Source of the DNA: Lachnospiraceae bacterium UBA3273
GTDB taxonomy: Bacteria > Bacillota > Clostridia > Lachnospirales > Lachnospiraceae
Direction: 5' to 3'
DNA: 61,411 nucleotides
Assembly (NCBI GenBank): GCA_002362385.1
Contig: DEUB01000054.1
Location: 25,621-87,031, forward strand
Below are positions 16,604 to 24,885 of this stretch, one piece after another (the first letter of the stretch is position 1; the number at the start of each line of letters is the position of its first letter). The translations under genes and the position numbers were made by a program. Under the pieces are notes generated by a model. It was not told the DNA's origin. It worked only from the letters and a program-made list of their open reading frames with translations, and ran no database searches.

Positions 16604-18016
16604 CTAAAATCTGAAATAAATAAAAGGATTATAGGTGCTTGTGATGATAAAAACGAAGCACAGGGCTAAAAGGATCAGAAGTATCAGTCTTTTTACGATC
16701 AGTAAGCCCGTGCTTTCCTTCAAACGCAGGATCGCCTTCCAGGGCAGGCACGCAAGAACCGAAACGGCCATCAGGACCGTAGTCCTGCCATCCATATAGT
16801 AGAAAGGATTGTAGGCGGTAAAGGAATTCCTTGTGATGCCGAACATGACCTTTACATAAGAAAGGGTGCCCCTTACGCTTACCAGATTGAACAGCACCCA
16901 GCCTGTGATCACTACCAGGAGGGTATATACATGGGAAAAGACGTTTCTCACATAATAAATTGCGTTCTTTCCTCCGTGCTCTCTATCTTTATGAAGGTTT
17001 CCCGCCACTCTTTCCAGAATACAGAACATCCCGTGCCATAAGCCCCAGAGCACAAATCCCCAGGCAGCCCCGTGCCAGAGCCCCGTGGCAAGAAATACTA
17101 TGAAAAGATGCAGATAGACATTCCCTTTTCTGCTTCCGCCCATGGGGATATAAAGATAGTCCTTAAACCAGGTGGACAAAGAGATGTGCCATCTGCGCCA
17201 GAATTCCCTGACGGATCCGGAAATATAGGGATAGTTAAAGTTCTCGGGAAAGTGGAAGCCGAATATTTTGCCAAGGCCGATGGCCATATCCGAATATCCC
17301 GAAAAATCAAAGTAGATCTGCAGCGTATAGGCAACGGCTCCCAGCCATGCCACGGAAGCCCCCATATATCCCGTATCGCTTCCCATGATCTGCTGTGCCA
17401 GGGCTCCCATAGGATTTGCCAGGATCGCTTTCTTGGACAAGCCTATGATAAAGCGCTCCCCCCCTCCCGCAAACAGCTCAGGAGAATGCTCTCTCTTTGC
17501 CAAAGCATCCTTTACATCTCCGTAGCGCACAATGGGCCCTGCGATCAGCTGCGGAAACATGGAAATATAAAGGGCCAGGTTGAAAGGATTTTTCTGCACG
17601 ATCTCTTCATTCCTGTATACGTCGATAGAGTAGGAAAGCCCTTGAAAGGTATAAAAGGAAATGCCGATAGGAAGGGCTATTTCCGGTATTTTCAAAAGTC
17701 CCGGAAGAATTCTTCCGGCATTCTCCACAATAAATCCCGTATATTTAAAAACGCACAATATTCCCAGATTGACCGCTACGGCAGCCATAAGCCACAGCTT
17801 CCTCCTGTTCCGGAATCTATAGAGCGCCATGCCGAAGGCATAGTTGCAGATAATGGAAGCGAGCATGACAAATACATATACCGGTTCTCCCCAGGCATAA
17901 AAAAAGAGACTGCAAAGAAGCAGGAAAATATTTTTTCCCCGCCCGGGCATCAGGTAATATCCTATAATGGTTATGGGCAAAAACGCGCATAAAAAAATGA
18001 TCGTACTGAATACCAT
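16604..18016 (-). CDS. MBOAT family O-acyltransferase (AlgI/DltB-like)
   Basis: A 470-aa polytopic protein. The MBOAT core motif with catalytic His is clear (GLWHGAAWGFVLWG, near residue 320), with the preceding FWRRWHISLSTWFKDYLYIP block and FPQLIAGPIVRY near 170. These enzymes pass acyl groups across the membrane, usually acetyl, to a partner SGNH protein outside; the AlgJ-like gene follows after 8 bp. The ~100-bp gap upstream contains tandem 14-bp repeats carrying AAAGGAG. A second MBOAT lies 3 kb upstream, so two parallel acylation systems are present. Confidence 0.92.
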   Translation of the reverse strand: MVFSTIIFLCAFLPITIIGYYLMPGRGKNIFLLLCSLFFYAWGEPVYVFVMLASIICNYAFGMALYRFRNRRKLWLMAAVAVNLGILCVFKYTGFIVENAGRILPGLLKIPEIALPIGISFYTFQGLSYSIDVYRNEEIVQKNPFNLALYISMFPQLIAGPIVRYGDVKDALAKREHSPELFAGGGERFIIGLSKKAILANPMGALAQQIMGSDTGYMGASVAWLGAVAYTLQIYFDFSGYSDMAIGLGKIFGFHFPENFNYPYISGSVREFWRRWHISLSTWFKDYLYIPMGGSRKGNVYLHLFIVFLATGLWHGAAWGFVLWGLWHGMFCILERVAGNLHKDREHGGKNAIYYVRNVFSHVYTLLVVITGWVLFNLVSVRGTLSYVKVMFGITRNSFTAYNPFYYMDGRTTVLMAVSVLACLPWKAILRLKESTGLLIVKRLILLILLALCFVFIITSTYNPFIYFRF

Positions 18017-18025
18017 AGCCTGTCC

Positions 18026-18067
18026 GTTCTACTCCTTTTGTTCTACTCCTTTTGCTCTACTTCTTTT
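18026..18067 (-). repeat. Three tandem 14-bp repeats containing ribosome-binding motifs
   Basis: Plus-strand units GTTCTACTCCTTTT at 18026-18039 and 18040-18053 are identical; a third (18054-18067) differs at two positions. Read on the minus strand, each intact copy contains AAAAGGAGTAGAAC, a Shine-Dalgarno sequence, ending 9 bp before the MBOAT start codon. Copy number could vary by slippage. Confidence 0.8.
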
Positions 18068-18118
18068 GCACTTCTCTTTGCTTTCTCCCGCCGCTTTCTC
18101 CGTTTTCCGTCATTTTGC

Positions 18119-18595
18119 TTACCGGATCAAGTCCTTCCCGTCGATCAGAACCTGGCTTAAGCTTTCTCCCACATAGTGAAGCTTCATGGAAAAAAAGGGG
18201 GCGTCCTCCAAAAGCATCTTCAAAAAGATCCTGTCTCCTTCCCAAAGGTTCAGATCCCATATTTTATCCTTGGGAATCCATTTTAAAAGGCCCTCCGTAC
18301 ACTCCGTCAGCTCCCCTTCGAAGCCGTCCGCCGTATAAAGGCACATATACTCCGCGGGAAAGGTATCTGTGGAAAAAGTAATGATCCCCCGGAACTGGAA
18401 AGAGGTAAGGGTCAGCCCCGTTTCCTCCTTGACCTCCCTGAGCAGGCATTCCTCCGGACTTTCGCCTGTTTCGAAATGCCCTCCCACGCCGATCCACTTA
18501 TTTCTATTCACATCGTTTTCCTTGCTGATGCGGTGCATCATCAGATAACAGCCGTCTTTTTCTATATAACAAAGTGTTGTCAATTTTTCCTTCAT
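18119..18595 (-). CDS. Nudix hydrolase (8-oxo-dGTP diphosphatase-like)
   Basis: A 158-aa MutT-type hydrolase with an intact Nudix box (GGHFETGESPEECLLREVKE, then ETGL, near residues 38-60), which removes pyrophosphate from oxidised or other nucleotides. The sequence begins TTLCYIEKDG and carries MMHR, matching the NudG/MutT-like group in Firmicutes. The ATG at 18595 follows AGAGGATG; an upstream in-frame ATG at 18634 lacks such a site. It sits between the two acylation gene pairs without obvious functional link. Confidence 0.9.
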   Translation of the reverse strand: MKEKLTTLCYIEKDGCYLMMHRISKENDVNRNKWIGVGGHFETGESPEECLLREVKEETGLTLTSFQFRGIITFSTDTFPAEYMCLYTADGFEGELTECTEGLLKWIPKDKIWDLNLWEGDRIFLKMLLEDAPFFSMKLHYVGESLSQVLIDGKDLIR

Positions 18596-18693
18596 TATTT
18601 CATCCTCTGCTATTTTATCACTTTTCCATATCACATCTTTGCACTATGACATTTCCCGTTTCTGCATTCCCTTTCCCTGCCGTCCGAATATCC

Positions 18694-19698
18694 TTAATGG
18701 AAAATGTCCGGATAACGCTCCTTCATAAAGTTACAGTAAGCCTGCGCTCCCACAGGATTTAAATGATCCGCATCCCCGAAGTAATCATTGGGATACATAT
18801 AGAAATCCCCGAAAATCCTTACATTTGGATTAGCAACTGCTAATTCATACATGTAATCCCGGTAATGTTCCTTAAAGTCCTCTGTCAGGATGGAGCGGGA
18901 GGTCTCATTCATGGGAAGCTGCTCCACCACAACCTGTATGTTGCTTTCACTGCAAAGGTCAAAAATCCTCTGCATATAAAAGGTAACAACATCCGAAGAT
19001 GAAAAATCGCTTTCCTTCGCCTCTCCGTTTATATCCCCGCTGCCGTCAGCCAGACCGAAATAGCATTGTCCCCGCCCGTTTCTTACCTGACTGTACTTTT
19101 CCTCATTGAAAGCATGTCTGCCGATGAATCCTGCATTTTTTAACGCCGTACAATATTTATTCGGCATATAAAGCCGATACATGGCATATTCCAGACGATA
19201 ATGCTCCCTTAAGATCTTTTCCTTATCCTCAAACCCGGCCGCGATCCCGAACAGTTCTTCCGCATCCTCCGGATTCATGACGTGAAAATAAATATTTCTG
19301 GTCCAGAGGGCGTCCACATCCATATAGTGCATTGGCGCATACGCCAAAACCACATATTCGGGAGCCGGATGATTTTTAAGATACTCCTTTAAGGTATAAT
19401 AGCCCTCTATGGGAGTCGTCCCGCCCAGCGCCAGATTGTAGCAGTCCCCTGAGAGCCCGTCAGGAATGAACCCCGCCTTGGTGCGGGAATCCCCTATGAT
19501 CAATACCCTGTTATAATCCTGATTTTCCGTCACATAATCCTTCTGCTGACGGTACATGGCATATTCCCCGTCCATATACCACATGGGGAACAGTGCGCAG
19601 TAAAGCGAGAGCGCCCCAAATACAGGCAGCACGATCCCTATGAACTTTATAAACAGCCTGCCTATCTGACGCCACATTTTTTCTCTGCTCCTTTCCAT
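18694..19698 (-). CDS. SGNH-like membrane-anchored hydrolase/acyltransferase partner
   Basis: A 334-aa protein with one N-terminal membrane segment (about 14-35), then a secreted SGNH-fold domain: IGDSRTKAG near residue 67 (nucleophile Ser block), ALGGTTP near 90 (oxyanion Gly), and DADHLNPVG near 310 (Asp-x-x-His block). Located 73 bp downstream of the second MBOAT, so it is likely the periplasm-side partner that acetylates or deacetylates a surface glycan. GAAAGGAATAA precedes the ATG. It resembles the DltD/AlgJ functional class without close similarity to either. Confidence 0.82.
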   Translation of the reverse strand: MERSREKMWRQIGRLFIKFIGIVLPVFGALSLYCALFPMWYMDGEYAMYRQQKDYVTENQDYNRVLIIGDSRTKAGFIPDGLSGDCYNLALGGTTPIEGYYTLKEYLKNHPAPEYVVLAYAPMHYMDVDALWTRNIYFHVMNPEDAEELFGIAAGFEDKEKILREHYRLEYAMYRLYMPNKYCTALKNAGFIGRHAFNEEKYSQVRNGRGQCYFGLADGSGDINGEAKESDFSSSDVVTFYMQRIFDLCSESNIQVVVEQLPMNETSRSILTEDFKEHYRDYMYELAVANPNVRIFGDFYMYPNDYFGDADHLNPVGAQAYCNFMKERYPDIFH

Positions 19699-19771
19699 TT
19701 ATTCCTTTCTTCCAAAGACATGCGCTTAAGCCGATATCCTTTCCTTTAAAACCGAAGCCTGAAACCGGGAT

Positions 19772-21220
19772 TTAAAACTGAAAATACACGAACTCCTGGG
19801 AATTAAAGCTTGCCAGCAATAACACCATCAGCAAAAATGCATAATATAACGCCTTCCTTACCGGGGACGGGAGTTTCCCTATGGTAACTAAAGGATCCCT
19901 GTCAAGGGCCGCATAATCATAGACCGCCAAAAGCGCCACCGGCACGATCATCTGCTTTAACGCCTTTGTATCAAAAGCCCTGATCCCGCTTAAGATATAT
20001 GAAACCGGATGCCCCAGGCCGTCCTTCATATGGGCGAAAATATATAAGGCCTGGCTTACCGATGATGCCCGGAAAAAGCACCACGCCCCCGCTACAAGGC
20101 AGAACACAAAGGCTGCCTTCAGCCACCAGACGGGCCCCCTCTTTTCGATTTCTGCCCTTACTATCCCTTTCTTCTTCGGGAACAGCAGGTTCTCCACACA
20201 CTGCAGGGCCCCGTGAAGGCCTCCCCATATCACATAGGTAAAAGCCGCTCCGTGCCACAAGCCGCTTAAGGTAAAGGTAGCCAGCACATTAAATACGTTC
20301 CGAAACTTTGAGACCCTGTTGCCGCCTAAGGGAATATAGACATAATCCTTAAACCACGAGGATAAGGAAATATGCCACCTTCTCCAGAACTCTTTTACGG
20401 ACGTTGAAAAATAAGGGCTCTTAAAGTTCGTCATCAGGTCGATGTCAAAAAGCTTTGCCGTCCCGATGGCGATATCCGAATATCCCGAGAAATCACAATA
20501 GATCTGCAGCGTAAAAAAGAAGACCGCCAGCACAAGGGCAAAACCATGGTATGCCCCCGCATCCTCGAACACCTTGTCCACAAACACCGCCAGGTTATCG
20601 GCAATGACCAGCTTCTTAAAAAAGCCCCATGCCATCAGCTTCATGCCGTAAGAACCCTTTTCATAAGTAAACCGGTGCTCACAGTCGATCTGGGGCAGGA
20701 GGTTCTTCGTCCTCTCAATAGGCCCCGCCACTAACTGGGGGAAAAAGGAGATAAAAGCGGCGTACTTAAAGAAGTTATGCTCTGCCTCCACTTCCCCTTT
20801 ATATACGTCTATGACATAGCTCAAGGTCTGAAAGGTATAAAAAGAAATGCCTACCGGGAGCATCAGAGACAATGTGACCGGATGCAGCTTTATGGCAAAG
20901 GAAGAGAGAAGGCGTATAAAAATGTTCTGGGCAAAATCAAAATACTTAAAAAAGAAAAGGACTAACAGGCTGGCAGCAACCGCCCCGGCCATTAACATCC
21001 TTTTTGCGTTCCTTTTCTGAAATTTTTCCATCCATACCGCACACAGATAAGATATTCCCGTGGTAAACAGGATCAATACCACGTATTTTGCATTCCAGCT
21101 CATATAAAAATAATAACTGGATATCAAGAGCACGATGTAACGGTATTTTTGCGGCGCCGCCCAGTATATGAGGAACACAAGGGGCAGAAACACCGCAAAC
21201 GCCAATGAGTTAAATAACAT
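19772..21220 (-). CDS. MBOAT family O-acyltransferase
   Basis: A 482-aa polytopic acyltransferase of the AlgI/DltB group. Motifs: FFPQLVAGPIERT near residue 155, EFWRRWHISLSSWFKDYVYI near 270, and catalytic His in SGLWHGAAF near 320, followed by IWGGLHG. It works with the SGNH-like protein encoded 73 bp downstream. Its start lies only 20 nt after the 3' end of the RNase P RNA, with GGAGTAAGGACC as ribosome-binding region, so translation may depend on read-through past rnpB or on a site within it. Paralogous in type, not a recent copy, to the MBOAT at 16604-18016. Confidence 0.92.
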   Translation of the reverse strand: MLFNSLAFAVFLPLVFLIYWAAPQKYRYIVLLISSYYFYMSWNAKYVVLILFTTGISYLCAVWMEKFQKRNAKRMLMAGAVAASLLVLFFFKYFDFAQNIFIRLLSSFAIKLHPVTLSLMLPVGISFYTFQTLSYVIDVYKGEVEAEHNFFKYAAFISFFPQLVAGPIERTKNLLPQIDCEHRFTYEKGSYGMKLMAWGFFKKLVIADNLAVFVDKVFEDAGAYHGFALVLAVFFFTLQIYCDFSGYSDIAIGTAKLFDIDLMTNFKSPYFSTSVKEFWRRWHISLSSWFKDYVYIPLGGNRVSKFRNVFNVLATFTLSGLWHGAAFTYVIWGGLHGALQCVENLLFPKKKGIVRAEIEKRGPVWWLKAAFVFCLVAGAWCFFRASSVSQALYIFAHMKDGLGHPVSYILSGIRAFDTKALKQMIVPVALLAVYDYAALDRDPLVTIGKLPSPVRKALYYAFLLMVLLLASFNSQEFVYFQF

Positions 21221-21240
21221 GGTCCTTACTCCGATAAAAA

Positions 21241-21588
21241 GTGAGCGAAACGGTAAGCCGGGTTATGTCGTTGGATGATCATCTATCTGGAACTGCTGTT
21301 GCCAGCAGTCTCTAGCAACCCACCTGAAAGCACAGCGGGCAGCTGTATCGCTTTCTGTTCGGTCTTGCTTCGGATGGGGTTTACATGTGCCCCTCCCGTT
21401 ACCGGGAGGGCGGTAGTCTCTTAAGCTGCCCTTCCACCCTTACCGGGAATTCCCGGCGGTATATTTCTGTTGCACCTGCCTTGGAGTCGCCTCCACCGGA
21501 CGTTATCCGGCATCCTGCCCTGTGAAGCCCGGACTTTCCTCGCCTGCCCCCTTTCGTACGGACAGGCGCGATCATCTGTTTCACTCAC
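21241..21588 (-). ncRNA. rnpB: RNase P RNA, bacterial type A
   Basis: About 348 nt. The catalytic RNA of RNase P, which trims tRNA 5' ends. The conserved core GAGGAAAGTCCGGGCTTC is on the minus strand (complement near 21524-21541), the CR-V region near ACCCGGCTTACCG lies at the 3' end, and the terminal P1 helix forms between GTGAGTGAAAC (5' end) and GTTTCGCTCAC (3' end), 11 pairs with one wobble. P1 is followed by TTTTT, so it may double as terminator. A TACAAT -10 box (21595-21600) overlaps the kinase stop region. Ends are set from P1 and are accurate to a few bases. Confidence 0.93.
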
Positions 21589-21605
21589 TATATAATTGTA
21601 AAATC

Positions 21606-23261
21606 TTATACCGGGAAGCAGCTGCCGCCTACAAATTCACGGACAATGGAATTATTAGGCAGAGCTTCCGTGCTGACCCCCAGAAAATATTCCAAAAACT
21701 TCAAGAGACGTTTCGCCTCATAGTATTCCGGCTCATCTTCACTGATCTCATAAAGCAGAGGCTCCGCATACTGCTTTAACGCCGCCAGCTCATAAATGGA
21801 TGCCGAGTTGAAAAAAGCATCCGCTCCTTCCTGGAAGGGAAAGATATTTTCCTCCTCGCCCCTGCGCACGGAACCCCACATCTGAATGGTCCTCTTAGCG
21901 CTTGACCCTCTTGTACGGGCGTCCCTTACCATACGGCGCAAAAGTCTGCCGTCCGTGGTGGGGATCCTGTTATGATCGTCAATATTCAAAGTGGTAAGAG
22001 CGCTGATATAGATCTTATACTTGCTCTCAACCGGAAGCGCATAGGACATTTTGTCATTCAGGCCGTGAATGCCTTCCAGCACCAGGATGTCGTCCGGTCC
22101 CAGCTTTTTCACATTTCCCCTGTATTCTCTCTGGCCCGTCTTAAAGTTAAAGGTAGGCAGTTCCACTTCCTTTCCTTCCAGAAGGGCTGACATATCTTTA
22201 TTGAACTGCTCTACGTCTAATGCTTCCAGGCATTCGAAATTGTAATCTCCGTTTGGAAGCCTCGGCGTATCTTCCCTGTTTACAAAATAATCGTCAAGGG
22301 CGATGGTATGGGGAATGATGCCGTAGGTGCGCAGCTGGACTGCCAGCCTGTGGGAAAATGTGGTCTTCCCGCTGGACGAGGGCCCTGCGATCATGACAAA
22401 TTTAACTCCTGACCTTTCCGAGATCTCCCTGGCGATCTCTCCGATCCTCCGCTCCTGAAGGGCTTCCTGCACTAAAACAAGATCGTTTAAATTTCCTTTA
22501 CAGATCTCGTTGTTTAAATCTCCTACCGTATCGACCCCCAGCTTTTCTCCCCATTCGTCAGCCTGCTTTAAGGTCTTAAAGAGTTTTGTACGGGGCACGA
22601 ATTTCTGCAGCTCCTTTGGCCTGTGCTTCTCCGGAAGATTTAAGATCAATCCGTTTTCGTAAGGCAGTACTTCAAAATATTTGATATAATCCGTGCGCGG
22701 GAGCATATAGCCGTAATAATAATCATAATATCCGTCTAACTCATAAACATTAATGGTAGAACCTTTTCTGTATTTAAACAGCTTTACCTTTGCCTCCATT
22801 CCCTGTGAAGCAAAGATCCTGACTGCCTCCGCCGTAGGATATGCGCGCTTTTTGATCTCAAGCTTCTTTTCCACGATACGGCGCATATTTTCTTCGATCT
22901 TTTCCGCTATGGCCTTATCAATGGTCACATCTCCCTGTACGTCCATATAATAACCGCAGCCGATGGCAAAATCCACTTTTATCTTTTTGATTTCTCTTAA
23001 TTCCTCTATTTCGCTGACCGCCTTCATGAAAAGCAGGGTTGCGGTACGCACATAAGCCTTATGACCTGCGTCGTCGCAATAGGTCAGAAACTGGATCTCA
23101 CAATCCCTTTCCAAGCTTTTGTACAATTCCTGTATTTTGCCGTCCACGATGGCAAGGGCGATCATATCGTCATATTCAGGCTGGTACTGTTTTGCGATCT
23201 CCTCGTAGGTGGTTCCGGTTTCAAATTCTTTTTTTTCATTCCCGATAGTTACTGTTGCCAT
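21606..23261 (-). CDS. Uridine kinase-like nucleoside kinase with TGS and ThrRS-like domains
   Basis: A 551-aa three-part protein: a TGS-like N-terminal domain (1-65), a threonyl-tRNA-synthetase editing-like segment (about 66-225) and a C-terminal phosphoribulokinase/uridine kinase P-loop domain (AGPSSSGKTTFSH near 292; HTIALDDYFV near 325; LVLEGIHGLND near 395). This arrangement is known in Firmicutes and Thermotoga and is thought to phosphorylate pyrimidine nucleosides; its physiological role is not well defined. GAGAGGGAAAC precedes the ATG. It ends 17 bp before rnpB on the same strand. Confidence 0.88.
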   Translation of the reverse strand: MATVTIGNEKKEFETGTTYEEIAKQYQPEYDDMIALAIVDGKIQELYKSLERDCEIQFLTYCDDAGHKAYVRTATLLFMKAVSEIEELREIKKIKVDFAIGCGYYMDVQGDVTIDKAIAEKIEENMRRIVEKKLEIKKRAYPTAEAVRIFASQGMEAKVKLFKYRKGSTINVYELDGYYDYYYGYMLPRTDYIKYFEVLPYENGLILNLPEKHRPKELQKFVPRTKLFKTLKQADEWGEKLGVDTVGDLNNEICKGNLNDLVLVQEALQERRIGEIAREISERSGVKFVMIAGPSSSGKTTFSHRLAVQLRTYGIIPHTIALDDYFVNREDTPRLPNGDYNFECLEALDVEQFNKDMSALLEGKEVELPTFNFKTGQREYRGNVKKLGPDDILVLEGIHGLNDKMSYALPVESKYKIYISALTTLNIDDHNRIPTTDGRLLRRMVRDARTRGSSAKRTIQMWGSVRRGEEENIFPFQEGADAFFNSASIYELAALKQYAEPLLYEISEDEPEYYEAKRLLKFLEYFLGVSTEALPNNSIVREFVGGSCFPV

Positions 23262-23328
23262 GTTTCCCTCTCTTTCCCTCAGTCAAAAATCCTGCTGTTT
23301 ATCTTCCCGTTCTGTCTGTGCTTGGGGA

Positions 23329-24111
23329 CTATACGTAGAAGAAGGGTTCTTTTGCATCATTGACATAGACCGAAAGCTCCGGCAGTTCTCTTTTTACATA
23401 ATCTCTCATATAGGGCACAAAAATCTTTTCAATCCCGAAATGCCCGGCATCAATAATGTAAATTCCCTTGGCCACGGCGTCGATTCCTTCATGATGGTCA
23501 ATATCCCCTGTAATGTATACATCCGCATTCAGGGAAACCGCCGCATCGATCATGCTGCCCCCCGAACCGGGACAGACTGCCGCCGTTTCCACTTCCCCAT
23601 CCTCGCTTCCAAAGACCCTGACCCTGGAAATGCCAAAGCTTTCCTTAACAAAAGCAGCGCATTCCCTGAGCGTCATAATACGGGGAAGTTTTCCGAAACG
23701 CCCGAATCCCTCCGTGGAAATCTCATCCTCATAAGTAGTCTCTAAAACCTCTCTGTTGCGCAGCTTCAGTTCATCTGCTGCCGCATCGGCCATTCCCATA
23801 ATGTCAAAGTTGGTATGCATGGCAAAATAACACATATCGTTTTGTGCCAGCCTGATGATCCTTCTGCCGATGAAATTATCGCCCCTGACCTGCTTGATAC
23901 CCTTAAAGATCATGGGATGATGGCTGATGACCATGTCCGCTCCGAGCTTTACGGCTTCTTCGATTGCTTCATCCGTGGCATCCAGTGTGATATAGACCGA
24001 TTTCACTTCCTTCTCCGGCCTTCCCACAAGCAGTCCCACATTGTCCCAATCCTCTGCAAAATGCGCCGGCGAAAGCTCCTCCAGCTTTGCCATGATTTCC
24101 TGACACTTCAT
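23329..24111 (-). CDS. Nif3-like dinuclear metal centre protein
   Basis: A 260-aa protein of the Nif3/GTP cyclohydrolase-1 type 2 family (hexameric, dimetal site). Metal-ligand motifs are visible: SHHPMIFKG near residue 63, AMHTNFD near 97, and TGDIDHHEG near 205. Cellular role remains unclear in the family. It immediately follows trmK, the usual Firmicutes arrangement trmK-nif3 downstream of rpoD. GGAGGGAAACGG precedes the ATG. Length is short of the ~370-aa forms carrying a PII-like insert, so this is the core type. Confidence 0.92.
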   Translation of the reverse strand: MKCQEIMAKLEELSPAHFAEDWDNVGLLVGRPEKEVKSVYITLDATDEAIEEAVKLGADMVISHHPMIFKGIKQVRGDNFIGRRIIRLAQNDMCYFAMHTNFDIMGMADAAADELKLRNREVLETTYEDEISTEGFGRFGKLPRIMTLRECAAFVKESFGISRVRVFGSEDGEVETAAVCPGSGGSMIDAAVSLNADVYITGDIDHHEGIDAVAKGIYIIDAGHFGIEKIFVPYMRDYVKRELPELSVYVNDAKEPFFYV

Positions 24112-24167
24112 CCGTTTCCCTCCATACAGCTTTTGTTCCCCTTCATGCAGCTTTCGTTCCCTTTCAC

Positions 24168-24884
24168 TCAGGTATTCATTGCCGTTTCCACATACAACAG
24201 ATATTCCTGCAGTTCCTTCCTGCGTTTCTCTTTCGTTACCCGGGAAAGCAGGCTGTCCGTTTTCTCTTTTTCCTTCTTCAGAAAATCCAGAAATACCCCC
24301 GGTCTCTTATTAAGCAATACCGGACCAAAATGATTCTCAACGATCTGCGGATAATTTTGCCTTCCTTCACGATCTTCTTTATTTCCGGCTGCCGGGCCTT
24401 CTCTCCCGCCCTCCGGCTGCGCCTTGATGACAGAATAGTATTTACCCTGGTCAAAAACCATAGTCTCATCTACTATTTTTATGCCCTCATCCCGCAAAAA
24501 TGCCCGTACCAGAAAGATTTCCGACTGCGGCTGCAGAACCAGTTCAAAGGATTTTCCAAGCCTCTTAAAAGCCCTTTTTAAGATGTCTATGGTCAGCCTC
24601 CCTCCCATGCCTGACATAAGAAGGGTATCCGCCTCATTCTCTTTCAAAGCCTCTGCCCCGTCCGAAAGCCTTACTTCTATGTAATCCGACAAATTGTACT
24701 TATTGATGTTGGCTTTTGCCCTTTCCAGCGGACCTGTTTTCACGTCCATGGCAATGATGCGCCTACACTTTTTTTCCTTCCAGAGATAAATGGATGTATA
24801 GCCGTGGTCACAGCCGATATCCGCAACCCGGCCGCCTTCCGTTACCATATCCGCAACAGCCTGTAATCTGCCCGATAACTCCAT
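24168..24884 (-). CDS. trmK: tRNA (adenine(22)-N1)-methyltransferase
   Basis: A 238-aa SAM-dependent methyltransferase that forms m1A at position 22 of tRNA. Motif I VADIGCDHGYTSIYL near residue 18, MDV (acidic ribose-binding) near 45, SDGAEALK near 75, and MSGMGG near 90 match TrmK/YqfN, followed by the C-terminal coiled-coil region (Lys/Glu-rich, 160-230). It begins 1 bp after rpoD stops, so it is in the same operon and coupled. The Gly/Glu-rich linker near 160-180 is variable in the family. Confidence 0.92.
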   Translation of the reverse strand: MELSGRLQAVADMVTEGGRVADIGCDHGYTSIYLWKEKKCRRIIAMDVKTGPLERAKANINKYNLSDYIEVRLSDGAEALKENEADTLLMSGMGGRLTIDILKRAFKRLGKSFELVLQPQSEIFLVRAFLRDEGIKIVDETMVFDQGKYYSVIKAQPEGGREGPAAGNKEDREGRQNYPQIVENHFGPVLLNKRPGVFLDFLKKEKEKTDSLLSRVTKEKRRKELQEYLLYVETAMNT

Positions 24885-24885
24885 A

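Noticed and set aside
15240..17992. Long plus-strand frames opposite the AlgJ-like and MBOAT genes (338 and 306 codons)
   Set aside because: Shadows of strong minus-strand genes with clear motifs.
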